Positions 1-7,976 of a stretch of DNA of 64,000 bases are shown here, piece by piece; within the stretch, counting starts at the first letter, position 1, and every line of letters starts with the position of its first letter. The notes below the pieces were generated by a model. It saw only the letters and a program-made list of their open reading frames with translations, made no database searches and was not told where the DNA came from. The DNA comes from Denitratisoma sp. (lineage in GTDB: Bacteria > Pseudomonadota > Gammaproteobacteria > Burkholderiales > Rhodocyclaceae), in the NCBI GenBank assembly GCA_032027165.1, contig JAVSMO010000001.1, positions 1,538,253 to 1,602,252 of the forward strand. The letters run 5' to 3'. The translations under genes and the position numbers were made by a program.

Positions 1-33
1 GCCTTCCGGGATGTCCTCCCCGGACTGGCTCAT
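1..33 (-). CDS. start of a downstream gene, cut by window edge
   Basis: An ATG at 33-31 overlaps the TGA stop of the glycosyltransferase gene by four bases (ATGA) and opens a frame that stays open to the window edge. It encodes only MSQSGEDIPEG. The overlap is the same coupling seen at several junctions upstream in this block, so a translationally coupled membrane or glycan gene is plausible, but eleven residues do not allow a family call. Confidence 0.4.
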   Translation of the reverse strand, partial: MSQSGEDIPEG

Positions 34-779
34 CTGCCGGGCCCTTGCCCGCTTCCGTCCCCGACCCGCTCGGCCGGCACCCCGCGCGCTGCGAACCAGC
101 GCACGCCGAAGCAGTCGCGGATGCCGCGCCAGAGACGGTTGTGCACGCCGTATTTGGAGACGCCGCGCAGGCGCGGACGATGGTTCACCGGGGACTCGGA
201 GACCGTAAAGCCCTTGCTGCGCAACAGCGTGGGCATGAAGCGGTGCAGGCCGTTGAACACCGGCAACTCGCGCGTGCAGGCGGCGCGCACCACGCGCACG
301 CCGCAGCCGCTGTCGGTGACGCGGTCGCCGGTCGCCCAGTTCCGGAAGCCGTTGCCGACGCGGGAGGACAACTTGCGGATGAAGTTGTCCTGGCGCTTGG
401 CGCGTACGCCGGTGACGCAGTCGACGCCGAGCCGGCGCGCTTCATCCAGCATGTGCGGCAGGTCGGCCGGATCGTTCTGGCCGTCGCCGTCGAGGGTGCC
501 GACCCACTCGCCGCGCGCGGCGCGGAAGCCGGTCGCCACGGCGGCGCTCTGGCCGAAGTTGCGGCGGTGGCGCAGGCTGCGCACGACGCCGGCGGTTTCG
601 GAAGTCAGTCGCTGCAGCACGGCGGGACTGTCATCGCTGCTGGCATCATCGACGAAGATCACTTCGTAGGATTCCGTCCTGCCCTGAAAGGCGGCCTGGA
701 TCTCGCGCACCATCGGCTCGATGTTCTCCGCCTCGTTGTAGACGGGAATCACGATGGAGAAAAACGGGGGGGTCTGCAT
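30..779 (-). CDS. family 2 glycosyltransferase (DPM1-like)
   Basis: This is a 249-residue GT-A fold glycosyltransferase resembling dolichyl-phosphate mannose synthase. The N-terminus carries the nucleotide-binding IVIPVYNEAENI motif (residues 9-20) and VDDASSDDS near 43-51, and the metal-binding DXD motif appears as DGDGQNDP at 97-104. There are no obvious transmembrane helices, unlike ArnC or GtrB relatives, so it probably works at the inner face of the cytoplasmic membrane on a polyprenyl-phosphate or lipid acceptor. The final twenty or so residues are Gly/Arg-rich and look poorly constrained. It is the last complete gene of the minus-strand polysaccharide block. The sugar and acceptor cannot be told from sequence. 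Confidence 0.85.
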   Translation of the reverse strand: MQTPPFFSIVIPVYNEAENIEPMVREIQAAFQGRTESYEVIFVDDASSDDSPAVLQRLTSETAGVVRSLRHRRNFGQSAAVATGFRAARGEWVGTLDGDGQNDPADLPHMLDEARRLGVDCVTGVRAKRQDNFIRKLSSRVGNGFRNWATGDRVTDSGCGVRVVRAACTRELPVFNGLHRFMPTLLRSKGFTVSESPVNHRPRLRGVSKYGVHNRLWRGIRDCFGVRWFAARGVPAERVGDGSGQGPGR

Positions 780-824
780 GGGCTGCCGGGCAAAAAATGC
801 GAATGATACAGGAAGAACAGGGGC

Positions 825-1748
825 TTAGAGCGCCGCCCCATCGAGCAGGCGGCCAAAGCGGCGGTAGTCCTCGGGCAATGGCGTGCGCAGGCGGCTCATC
901 AGCTGCGCGCCCAGCACGCGCGGCAGTAGCCAGGGCCGCCTGCGGCGCATGCGCCGCCAGAAGCGCTTGAGGTAGCGGCGGAAATGGCGGCGGACATCCT
1001 CCTCGGCAATGAGGCCGGGATGCTCGGCGAGGAACTTGCCGAAAGTGTGGAACTGCGCGCCGAGCATGCGCACGCGCCGGCGCAGGGTGTTGCCGGGATG
1101 CTTGCGGTAGCCGGCCAGCACTTCCGGCACGCGGGCGATGGCGTAGCGGGCCGACAGGCGCAGCCAGCAGTCGATGTCCTCCAGCGCCAGGTTGCGGTCG
1201 AAGCCGCCCTCGGCCAGGAAGGTTTCCCGTCGCAGTGCGACGGTCGGGTTGACGATGAAGTTGTCGTCCAGGAACAGGGCGCGCCACGCCGCGCGGTCCG
1301 GCCCCGGCGCCGGGCGCGGTTTCTGCCGGCGGCGCACGACGGGCCGGCCGTGCGCGTCGATGGTGTCCGCATCGGCATGCACCAGCGCCAGATCGGGACA
1401 ATCCCAGTCGGCGATGGCTTGCTGGATGCGGGCGACCTTCTCCGGATAGAGCACGTCGTCCGAGCCGAGCAGGTGCACCCATTCGCCCTGGCAGGCGGCG
1501 ATGCAGGCATTCGAGGCGGCGCTGACGCCCTGGTTCCCCTGGCGCTCCAGCACGATGCGACGGAAGCGCGCGCGGCGCGGCTCGAGAAAGCGGCGGGCGA
1601 CCTCCAGCGTGTCGTCCTGCGAGCCGTCGTCGATCAGCACCAGTTCCAGTTCCGGATAGGTCTGGGCGTAAACGGAGGCCAGGCAGGCCTCGATGAAGGC
1701 GGCATGGTTGTAGGCGGGGATGGCGACGCTGACGAGGGGGAGGGCCAT
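825..1748 (-). CDS. family 2 glycosyltransferase
   Basis: The 307-residue product begins MALPLVSVAIPAYNHAAF, the usual start of a family 2 glycosyltransferase, with IDDGSQDD at about 39-46 and a DXD-like GSDDVLYPEK segment near residue 95. A longer in-frame reading begins at 1856, but its first 36 residues are low-complexity and run through a hairpin and the end of the preceding methyltransferase gene, so the ATG at 1748 was chosen. The C-terminal third is Arg-rich and amphipathic, which suggests membrane association. The neighbours (methyltransferase, carbamoyltransferase, second glycosyltransferase) point to decoration of an exopolysaccharide or O-antigen-like glycan. The donor sugar is unknown. 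Confidence 0.85.
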   Translation of the reverse strand: MALPLVSVAIPAYNHAAFIEACLASVYAQTYPELELVLIDDGSQDDTLEVARRFLEPRRARFRRIVLERQGNQGVSAASNACIAACQGEWVHLLGSDDVLYPEKVARIQQAIADWDCPDLALVHADADTIDAHGRPVVRRRQKPRPAPGPDRAAWRALFLDDNFIVNPTVALRRETFLAEGGFDRNLALEDIDCWLRLSARYAIARVPEVLAGYRKHPGNTLRRRVRMLGAQFHTFGKFLAEHPGLIAEEDVRRHFRRYLKRFWRRMRRRRPWLLPRVLGAQLMSRLRTPLPEDYRRFGRLLDGAAL

Positions 1749-1756
1749 CCCCCCAT

Positions 1757-1777
1757 CCCCCTTCCCATGGAAGGGGG
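1757..1777 (-). repeat. perfect 9-bp inverted repeat upstream of glycosyltransferase
   Basis: The arms CCCCCTTCC (1757-1765) and GGAAGGGGG (1769-1777) flank the 3-base loop CAT. It lies 8 bases before the glycosyltransferase ATG at 1748, in the roughly 100-bp gap after the methyltransferase gene. There is no U-tract, so it is not a standard terminator. It could be a REP-like element, an mRNA-processing hairpin or a translational control element. Confidence 0.6.
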
Positions 1778-1852
1778 TGACGGTCGTTCGCGGGCTGCCC
1801 CCGCTCCCTGTCTCTGACTGTGCCGCCCTTGGGACGGCCCGGCGGACGGCAC

Positions 1853-2491
1853 TCACTGCTTCTCGGCCAGCAGCATGTATTGCACGGCGACGAAGGGCTC
1901 GAGTAGGCGCGTCGGCATGTACCAGCGGCGGTAGCGTCCCTTCATGTGGCTGCCCCAGGCGCGGACAGTCCAGCCGCAGTCGCGCACGGTTTCCTCGAGG
2001 CTGCCGCGGGTGAAGAAATGCAGGTGGGTGCGGTCCATGATGCCGGCGTCGGCGTAGCGGAACTCGCCCCGCAAGAGCAGCGGCAGCGATACCTTGTAGT
2101 GGCGCACATTGGGCACGGAGAGCATCAGCTTGCAGCCCGGCGCCGTGCGTGCCTGCAGCTGGCGCAGGGCGGCCCAGGGATCGGCGAGGTGCTCGAGTAC
2201 GTCGGCGAGGATGACCAGATCGTAGTGCTCCCAGGGCACCTCCGCCGCCACCGATTCGAGCGATCCCGTCCAGACTTGACGCAGCCGCGTCTCGGCTCGG
2301 CGCGCCGCCGCGTAATTGAGCTCGACGCCGTCGCAGGCGCCGACGGTGCCCTCGCGCAGCAGGCCGGCGCCGAGCATGCCGGCGGCGCAGCCGATGTCGA
2401 GCGCCGCGCCGAAGCGGCCGTACGGCCGAAGAAAGGCCAGCAGCTCCGGCCGCTCGGCGGCGAAGTACTCGGCGATCTCGCTGGCGTTCAT
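1853..2491 (-). CDS. class I SAM-dependent methyltransferase
   Basis: The 212-residue product has the Rossmann methyltransferase motifs. Motif I is AALDIGCAAGMLG near residues 29-41, followed by the acidic DGVELN motif II region and an ILADVLEHL segment typical of UbiE/Methyltransf_11-like enzymes, with LMLSVPNVRHY further on. Proteins of this type often methylate sugars or phosphate ends of surface glycans. Position between a carbamoyltransferase and two glycosyltransferases supports a tailoring role in a polysaccharide pathway. The acceptor is not identifiable. Confidence 0.85.
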   Translation of the reverse strand: MNASEIAEYFAAERPELLAFLRPYGRFGAALDIGCAAGMLGAGLLREGTVGACDGVELNYAAARRAETRLRQVWTGSLESVAAEVPWEHYDLVILADVLEHLADPWAALRQLQARTAPGCKLMLSVPNVRHYKVSLPLLLRGEFRYADAGIMDRTHLHFFTRGSLEETVRDCGWTVRAWGSHMKGRYRRWYMPTRLLEPFVAVQYMLLAEKQ

Positions 2492-2510
2492 GGCGCGGGA
2501 TGGCGTGCCG

Positions 2511-4238
2511 TCACTTGGTGACCAGCACGTCCTCCATGATGAGGTAGCGCAGGTCGGAGCCGAAGAACATGTCGAGGGCGTCGGTCGGCGAGCAGATCAT
2601 CGGTTCGCCGCGGCGGTTGAGCGAGGTGTTGAGCACGACGCCGTTGCCGGTGAGCTTTTCCATCTCCAGCATCAGATCGTAGTAGCGCGGGTTGAACTCG
2701 CGGCGCAGCACCTGGGCGCGCGCCGTGCCGTCCTCGTGCACCACCTCGGGCACGCGCGTCTTCCATGCGTCCGCCACCGGGAAGGTGAAGGTCATGAACG
2801 GCGCCGGATGATCGGAGCCCAGCATCTGCGGGCCGACCGTGTCGAGCATCGACGGGCAGAACGGCCGCCAGCGCTCGCGGAACTTGATCTGTTCGTTGAT
2901 GCGGTCGGCCACGCCGGCCACGCTCGGGCAGCCGAGGATGGAGCGTCCGCCCAGCGCGCGCGGGCCGAACTCCATGCGGCCCTGGAACCAGGCCACCGGC
3001 TGTCCGTCGGCGAGCAGGTGCGCGATGCGCTGCGGCACCTGCTCGATCCTCTGCCAGGCCGGCTTCGACGGATGCCGTTCGCAGGCGGCGACGACCTCCT
3101 CGTTGGTGTAGGCCGGGCCGAGGTAGACATGCTCCATCTTCTCCACCGGCACGCCGCGCGCCACCGAGACGTACGACGCCGCCCCCACCGCCGTGCCGGA
3201 ATCGCCCGAGGCCGGCTGCACGAACAGCTCCTTGACGTCGGGCCGCGCGATGATGCGCTGGTTGAGCTTGACGTTGAGGGCGCCGCCGCCGGCGAAGGCG
3301 AGCCGGCCGGTCTCGCGCAGGATGTCGCCGAGGTAGTGCTCGAGCATCTGCAGGGCGATGTCCTCGAACAGCTTCTGCATGCTCGCCGCGTAGTGGATGT
3401 AGGGGTCGTCGGCGATGTCGCCCAGGCGGCGCGGTCCGAGCCAGTCGATCAGCTTCGGCGAGAAATAGTAGCCCTTGCCGTTATCCTTGTAACGGCGCAG
3501 GCCGATCACGTTGGCGTAGTCGGTGTTGATGACCAGTTCTCCGTTCTCGAATTTCGCCAGGCGCGAGAAGTCGTAGCGGCGCGGGTCGCCGTAGGGCGCC
3601 ATGCCCATCACCTTGTACTCGCCGTCGAGCATCTCGAAGCCGAGGTACTCGGTGATGGCGCCGTAGAGGCCGCCGAGCGAGTCGGGATCGTAGAACTCCC
3701 TGATCTTGTGGATGCGGCCGTTCTCGCCGTAGCCGAAGAAGGTCGTCGCGTACTCGCCCTTGCCGTCGATGCCGAGGATGGCGGTCTTCTCCGTGAAGCC
3801 GGAGCAGTGGTAGGCGCTGGAGGCGTGGGTCAGGTGGTGCTCGACCGGCACGAGGTCGACCTTCGCCGGATCGAAGCCGAGCTGCGCGAGGCATTCGAGG
3901 ATGCGGCCGCGGTAGCGGCGGTAGCGGCGGTTGCCGTTGAACAGCGCGTCGAGCGCGCGATCCGGCGCATACCAGTAGCGTTTCGCATAGTGCCAGCGCG
4001 CCGGCTCCATCAGACTGATCGGCGCGAAGGGAATCGCCACGGCGTCGACATCGGCCGGTTTGATGCCGGCGAAGTCGAGGCAGAACTTCGCCGCCTCGAA
4101 TGGCATGCGGCCCTTGGCGTGCTTGTCGCGGATGAAGCGCTCCTCTTCCGCGGCGGCCACCAGCCTGCCGTCGATGTAGAGCGCGGCGGAGGGGTCGTGC
4201 GAAAGCGAGCCGGAAAGGCCCAGTACGGTCAATGACAA
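2511..4238 (-). CDS. NodU/CmcH-family carbamoyltransferase
   Basis: The 575-residue protein matches the two-domain carbamoyltransferase family: an N-terminal YgjD/Kae1-like ATP-fold domain (GLSGSLSHDPSAAL near the start, the HHLTHASSAYHCSGF metal/active-site segment, and LAFAGGGALNVKLNQ) and a C-terminal domain with EFGPRALGGRSILG and GVVLNTSLNRRGEP. These enzymes move a carbamoyl group from carbamoyl phosphate to a sugar or similar hydroxyl through a carbamoyl-adenylate. The start codon appears to be TTG at 4238, preceded five bases earlier by GTGAGG, which overlaps the stop of the exonuclease gene. Within this glycan block it probably carbamoylates a sugar of a surface polysaccharide. Confidence 0.9.
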   Translation of the reverse strand: MSLTVLGLSGSLSHDPSAALYIDGRLVAAAEEERFIRDKHAKGRMPFEAAKFCLDFAGIKPADVDAVAIPFAPISLMEPARWHYAKRYWYAPDRALDALFNGNRRYRRYRGRILECLAQLGFDPAKVDLVPVEHHLTHASSAYHCSGFTEKTAILGIDGKGEYATTFFGYGENGRIHKIREFYDPDSLGGLYGAITEYLGFEMLDGEYKVMGMAPYGDPRRYDFSRLAKFENGELVINTDYANVIGLRRYKDNGKGYYFSPKLIDWLGPRRLGDIADDPYIHYAASMQKLFEDIALQMLEHYLGDILRETGRLAFAGGGALNVKLNQRIIARPDVKELFVQPASGDSGTAVGAASYVSVARGVPVEKMEHVYLGPAYTNEEVVAACERHPSKPAWQRIEQVPQRIAHLLADGQPVAWFQGRMEFGPRALGGRSILGCPSVAGVADRINEQIKFRERWRPFCPSMLDTVGPQMLGSDHPAPFMTFTFPVADAWKTRVPEVVHEDGTARAQVLRREFNPRYYDLMLEMEKLTGNGVVLNTSLNRRGEPMICSPTDALDMFFGSDLRYLIMEDVLVTK

Positions 4239-4245
4239 GACAACC

Positions 4246-5025
4246 TCACGATTTTTCCCAGGCGGCCAGGAAGGCCTGCCAGTGCGGCAGCTTCAGCCCT
4301 TCCAGCGCGCTGCGCACCGCCTGCATCTCGGCGTCGAAGGCCTTCGCCGTCAGCGCGCCGCGCATGCGCTGGAAGCGCAGGTAGACGAGGAAGGTATTCA
4401 CCACATCGGTCTCGCAGTAGTCGCGGATCTCGTCGATGCGGCCCTCCTGCCAGGCGCCCCACACCGCCCCGCCGTCCATGCCGAGCTTGCCCGGCAGTCC
4501 CATGAGTTTCGCCAGCTCGTCGAGCGGCGCATTGGCGCGCGGCTGGTACAGCGCCAGCAGGTCCATCAGATCGAGGTGGCGCGAATGGTAGCGGCTGATG
4601 TAGTTGTTCCACTTGAAGTCGCGGTCGTCTTCCCCCTGGTCCCAGTAGCGCGGCGCGGCGACGTGGTGGATCAGGCCGCGGTAGTGCAGCACCGGCAGGT
4701 CGAAGCCGCCGCCGTTCCAGGAAACGATCTGCGGCGTGAACTTCTCGATGCCGTCGTAGAAGCGCTGGATGATCTCGGCTTCCGCGAGCTTCGGCTCGGC
4801 CAGCGACCAGACGGTGAAGCGATCGCCCTCGCGCAGCGCGCAGGAAATGACGACGACGCGCTGCAGGTGCAGCGGCAGGAAGTCGTTGCCGCTGGCCGCG
4901 CGCCGCTTCTGGAAGGCGAACTCGGCCACCTCGTTGTCCGAGAGATCGTCGGGCAGGTCGTGCAGCTTGCGGATCCCCGCCACGTCGGGAATCGTCTCGA
5001 TGTCGAAGGCGAGGATGGGCGTCAT
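4246..5025 (-). CDS. PolB-type 3'-5' exonuclease (DnaQ fold)
   Basis: The 259-residue protein starts MTPILAFDIETIPDV, where FDIET is the ExoI motif supplying the metal-binding Asp and Glu. It continues with a VSWNGGGFDLPVL ExoII-like motif and a YCETDVVNT ExoIII motif, all typical of the predicted 3'-5' exonuclease family related to the proofreading domain of DNA polymerase B. It is a single-domain enzyme with no polymerase part, probably a cytoplasmic DNA- or RNA-trimming nuclease. Its ATG overlaps the stop of the small lipoprotein gene by four bases. The location between envelope genes is odd, and its biological role is not shown by context. Confidence 0.85.
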   Translation of the reverse strand: MTPILAFDIETIPDVAGIRKLHDLPDDLSDNEVAEFAFQKRRAASGNDFLPLHLQRVVVISCALREGDRFTVWSLAEPKLAEAEIIQRFYDGIEKFTPQIVSWNGGGFDLPVLHYRGLIHHVAAPRYWDQGEDDRDFKWNNYISRYHSRHLDLMDLLALYQPRANAPLDELAKLMGLPGKLGMDGGAVWGAWQEGRIDEIRDYCETDVVNTFLVYLRFQRMRGALTAKAFDAEMQAVRSALEGLKLPHWQAFLAAWEKS

Positions 5026-5159
5026 TTCGCTTCACCGCCGGCCGCGCCGGCAGGCGCGGCTTCAGTCGTCCTGACCGAGGCATCCGGAAAGTGAACGTGC
5101 AGGTTGACGCAGCCCTGCAGGAGGAAGACCGTGATCGGCAAGAGGATTTCTTTAATCAT
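5022..5159 (-). CDS. small YnbE-like lipoprotein (45 aa)
   Basis: A 45-codon gene fits exactly between its neighbours. Its ATG (5159-5157) overlaps the stop of the YdbH-like gene in ATGA, and its TGA (5024-5022) overlaps the exonuclease ATG in another ATGA. The product starts MIKEILLPITVFLLQGCVNL: a short basic and hydrophobic signal followed by the lipobox LLQGC, giving a predicted mature lipoprotein of 29 residues starting at Cys17. In E. coli ydbH is followed by the tiny outer-membrane lipoprotein gene ynbE, and the two proteins are reported to act together in inter-membrane phospholipid transport. Same order, size and lipobox support the equivalence, but sequence similarity itself is too short to prove it. 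Confidence 0.8.
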   Translation of the reverse strand: MIKEILLPITVFLLQGCVNLHVHFPDASVRTTEAAPAGAAGGEAK

Positions 5160-7075
5160 TCGATGACGACGCCGGGCCGGCCCGCGATCACTTCGCGGAT
5201 GCGCGCCACCAGCGCCTCCCAGTCGATATGCCGATTGTAGCCGATGATGCTCACCGACGGCATGCCGCTGCCGCGCATGAGGACGACGCCGTCGCCGTCG
5301 CGTTCGACGCCGTCGAGCAGGCAGACGCCGTTCGAAAGCCGGCAGCCGAAGCCGATGCGCGAGTAGCCGAAGCTGAAGCCGGAACGTTCCGGCACGCGCG
5401 CCAGCGCCTGCGGCGGCGCATCCTCGCCCAGCGCGGTGATGTCCTTCAACGCGCCGACACTCAGGCTGCGCGGGTAGTTCCCTTCGCTGCTGGCGACGCG
5501 CGCCTCGAAGCGCAGCGGCTTCCAGCCTTGCATCTCGAGGTCGTGCAGGTCGGCGTCGAAGCGCCCCTCGATGGCGCCGAAGGCGAAGGTGCGCGTGAGC
5601 ATGCCGAGGTCGAGATTGCGCGCAGTGACGTCGGCGACGAAGCGGCGGTCCTTGCCGAAGGGATCGATCAGGCGCAGCTGGTGCACGATGATGCCGCCGT
5701 CGAAGACCTCGATGGCGAGCGCGCCGTCGAGATGCAGCACCCCCGGCTCATAGGCGATGCGGGGGATGCGCGCCGTCAGGCTGCCCGCCATAGCCGGCAT
5801 CTTGAGGGCGCGCGAGAGCTTCGGCATGGAGACGCCCTCGATGCCGCCCTCGAACTCGCCGTGCCAGCCGGACTGACTCTTGGCCAGGTGCAGCTCGTCG
5901 ATGAGGAGACGGCCGTCGAGCAGCGGCGCCGCGAGTTTATCGACCTTGGCCTCGTTTCCATCGAGCTTCAGAGGCAGCGTGAAGCCGCCCAGCGGCAGGT
6001 CGCCAAGGCGGCCGCTGCCGACGCCGAACTCGGCCTCGGTTGCCGCCCCTTCCTCCCAGGGTATGCGCGCATTGACGCCATTCAGTTCGAGGTAGCCGGT
6101 GGCATCGGCAAGCCGGGCATCCTCCAGCCCGGCATAGAAGCGGCGCAGTTCCCGCGCCGTCCATTCCGCCGAGATGCGGGCGTGGCCCGAGGCCTGCCAT
6201 TCGGGAATGCCGAGCGAAGCCAGCCAGGGCTGCAGCCAGTCGCGCTGGGCCGCCGCCAGGTCGATGCGGTCGGTAATGAAACCCCAGTCGGTCGCCTCGC
6301 CGCGCTCGCGGTCCCAGCGCAGGCCGGCAGTGACGCCGCCCAGCCCGGCGACGTCAAGCCGCGCCAGGTCCACCTCCAGTTCCGCCGGGGTCAGGTCGCC
6401 CTCGGCCTCCAGGCGCACGCCGGCCAGGCGCCGCCACGGTGCGCGATAGAGCTCGCCCTGCGGCCAATCGAGGCGGGCACGCCAGTGCCAGCCGGCGCCG
6501 TTGCGCTCGGCCGCCGCGTTCAGGGTGAAGGCGATGTCCTTCCCCGCGATGTCGCCCGCGCGGCTGGCGAAGGCAAGGTCGCGCACGGCGAGGTCGAGCC
6601 GCGCCCGGCCGCCCTCGGCGGCGAGGGCAAGGTCGAACTTGCCCTGCGGCCGCCAGCCGCGCAGGCGCTTCACCAGCGGCGACAGGGCGACGGCGTCGAC
6701 GTCGCGCAGCGAGAAGTCTAGGAAGCCGTCGGCGCGCCAGGCCAGCGAGAACGGCAGCGCCGGCCGGTTGCGGCCACGCTCGTCCTGGCGCTGCAGGGCG
6801 CCGTCCGGGCAATCGAGTCGGCGCCCGTCGAAATAGAAGCCCGAGCAGTGCAGCTTGAGTTCGCGGTACTCGGTGCCGGCGACCTTCAGGCGGCCAAGGC
6901 GGATGTCGGCCTCGCCGCGGCGCACCGCGTCGAAGGCGACGGTGACGCCGTCGGCCTCGAAGGCTTCGTGCCGGATCGAGCCGAGCGACAGGGTGATCTG
7001 CGCTGCACTGCAGGACAGCACAGGCAGGAAAGTCAGCGCCAGGAAGACGGCGCGGCGACGCCCGCGCAGCATCAT
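5156..7075 (-). CDS. YdbH-like AsmA/TamB-type periplasmic protein
   Basis: A 639-residue exported protein with a basic N-terminus (LRGRRRAVF), a hydrophobic segment and a likely cleavage near SCSAAQ, followed by long alternating beta-rich sequence. The C-terminal 200 residues (GSLTARIPRIAYEPGVLHL onward, ending HIDWEALVARIREVIAGR) resemble the YdbH/dicarboxylate-transport domain of the AsmA-like bridge proteins. It is shorter than E. coli YdbH (about 880 residues). A further-upstream start at 7093 would overlap cysM by 17 bases and add residues before the signal peptide, so 7075 (or 7072) was preferred. Together with the coupled YnbE-like lipoprotein it probably forms a lipid conduit between inner and outer membranes. 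The family call is moderately sure. Confidence 0.7.
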   Translation of the reverse strand: MMLRGRRRAVFLALTFLPVLSCSAAQITLSLGSIRHEAFEADGVTVAFDAVRRGEADIRLGRLKVAGTEYRELKLHCSGFYFDGRRLDCPDGALQRQDERGRNRPALPFSLAWRADGFLDFSLRDVDAVALSPLVKRLRGWRPQGKFDLALAAEGGRARLDLAVRDLAFASRAGDIAGKDIAFTLNAAAERNGAGWHWRARLDWPQGELYRAPWRRLAGVRLEAEGDLTPAELEVDLARLDVAGLGGVTAGLRWDRERGEATDWGFITDRIDLAAAQRDWLQPWLASLGIPEWQASGHARISAEWTARELRRFYAGLEDARLADATGYLELNGVNARIPWEEGAATEAEFGVGSGRLGDLPLGGFTLPLKLDGNEAKVDKLAAPLLDGRLLIDELHLAKSQSGWHGEFEGGIEGVSMPKLSRALKMPAMAGSLTARIPRIAYEPGVLHLDGALAIEVFDGGIIVHQLRLIDPFGKDRRFVADVTARNLDLGMLTRTFAFGAIEGRFDADLHDLEMQGWKPLRFEARVASSEGNYPRSLSVGALKDITALGEDAPPQALARVPERSGFSFGYSRIGFGCRLSNGVCLLDGVERDGDGVVLMRGSGMPSVSIIGYNRHIDWEALVARIREVIAGRPGVVIE

Positions 7076-7076
7076 C

Positions 7077-7976
7077 TCAAGCAGGGAAAACACCCGTGGA
7101 AAGGTAGCGGTCGCCGCGGTCGCAGACGATGGTGACGATCACCGCATCGCGCACCTGCCCGGCCACGCGCAGGGCCACCGCCATGGCGCCGCCGGAAGAG
7201 ATGCCGGCGAAGAGGCCCTCCTCGCGCGCCATGCGCCGCGTCATCTCCTCGGCATCGGCCTGGCTGACGTACTCCAGGCGGTCGACGCCACGTTTGTCGT
7301 AGATCTTCGGCAGGTATTCCTCCGGCCATTTGCGGATGCCGGGGATCTGTGAGCCCTCCTCCGGCTGGCAGCCGACGATCTCGATCTTCGGGTTCTGCTC
7401 CTTGAAGAAGCGCGAGCAGCCCATGATGGTGCCGGTAGTGCCCATGCTGGAGACGAAGTGGGTAATCTTTCCCTGCGTGTCGCGCCAGATCTCCGGGCCG
7501 GTGCCCTCGTAGTGGGCGAGCGGATTGTCGGGATTGGCGAACTGGTCGAGCATGATGCCCTTGCCTTCCGCGACCATCTTGTCGGCGACGTCGCGCGCCA
7601 TCTCCATGCCGCCCTTCTGCGGGGTGAGCACGATGTCGGCACCGAAGGCGCGCATGGTCTGGCGGCGCTCGATGGAGAGGTGCTCGGGCATGATCAACAC
7701 CATCCTGTAGCCGCGCATGGTCGCTGCCATCGCCAGGGCGATGCCGGTGTTGCCGCTGGTGGCCTCGATCAGGGTGTCGCCCGGCTTGATGTCGCCGCGC
7801 TTCTCGGCGCGCAGGATCATCGACAGCGCCGGCCGGTCCTTTACCGAGCCGGCCGGGTTGTTGCCCTCCAGCTTGGCGAGGATCACGTTGCCGCGGCGCT
7901 CGTTGTCCGCGCCGGGCAGGCGCTTCAGGCGCACCAAGGGGGTATTGCCGACGAAGTCTTCGAGAACCTGTTTCAT
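7077..7976 (-). CDS. cysM: cysteine synthase B
   Basis: The 299-residue product is a fold-type II PLP enzyme of the O-acetylserine sulfhydrylase family. The PLP lysine is K46 in [12 protein letters not shown], the phosphate/substrate loop is TSGNTG at 73-78, and SSGGAMA lies near the C-terminus. Short length and the GVFPA ending fit CysM rather than CysK. It makes cysteine from O-acetylserine with sulfide or thiosulfate. Its ATG overlaps the hldD stop (ATGA), and a YdbH-like gene follows directly, so cysM is embedded in an envelope operon, an arrangement common in betaproteobacteria. Confidence 0.95.
   Translation of the reverse strand: MKQVLEDFVGNTPLVRLKRLPGADNERRGNVILAKLEGNNPAGSVKDRPALSMILRAEKRGDIKPGDTLIEATSGNTGIALAMAATMRGYRMVLIMPEHLSIERRQTMRAFGADIVLTPQKGGMEMARDVADKMVAEGKGIMLDQFANPDNPLAHYEGTGPEIWRDTQGKITHFVSSMGTTGTIMGCSRFFKEQNPKIEIVGCQPEEGSQIPGIRKWPEEYLPKIYDKRGVDRLEYVSQADAEEMTRRMAREEGLFAGISSGGAMAVALRVAGQVRDAVIVTIVCDRGDRYLSTGVFPA

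Noticed and set aside
82..101. Possible frameshift at the C-terminus of the first glycosyltransferase
   Set aside because: The end is compositionally odd, but other frames give no better match and the ATGA junction with the next frame is regular.
2316..4235. Open frame of 639 codons opposite the carbamoyltransferase
   Set aside because: Mirror of the real gene, with a His/Ala/Arg/Val-rich sequence lacking motifs.
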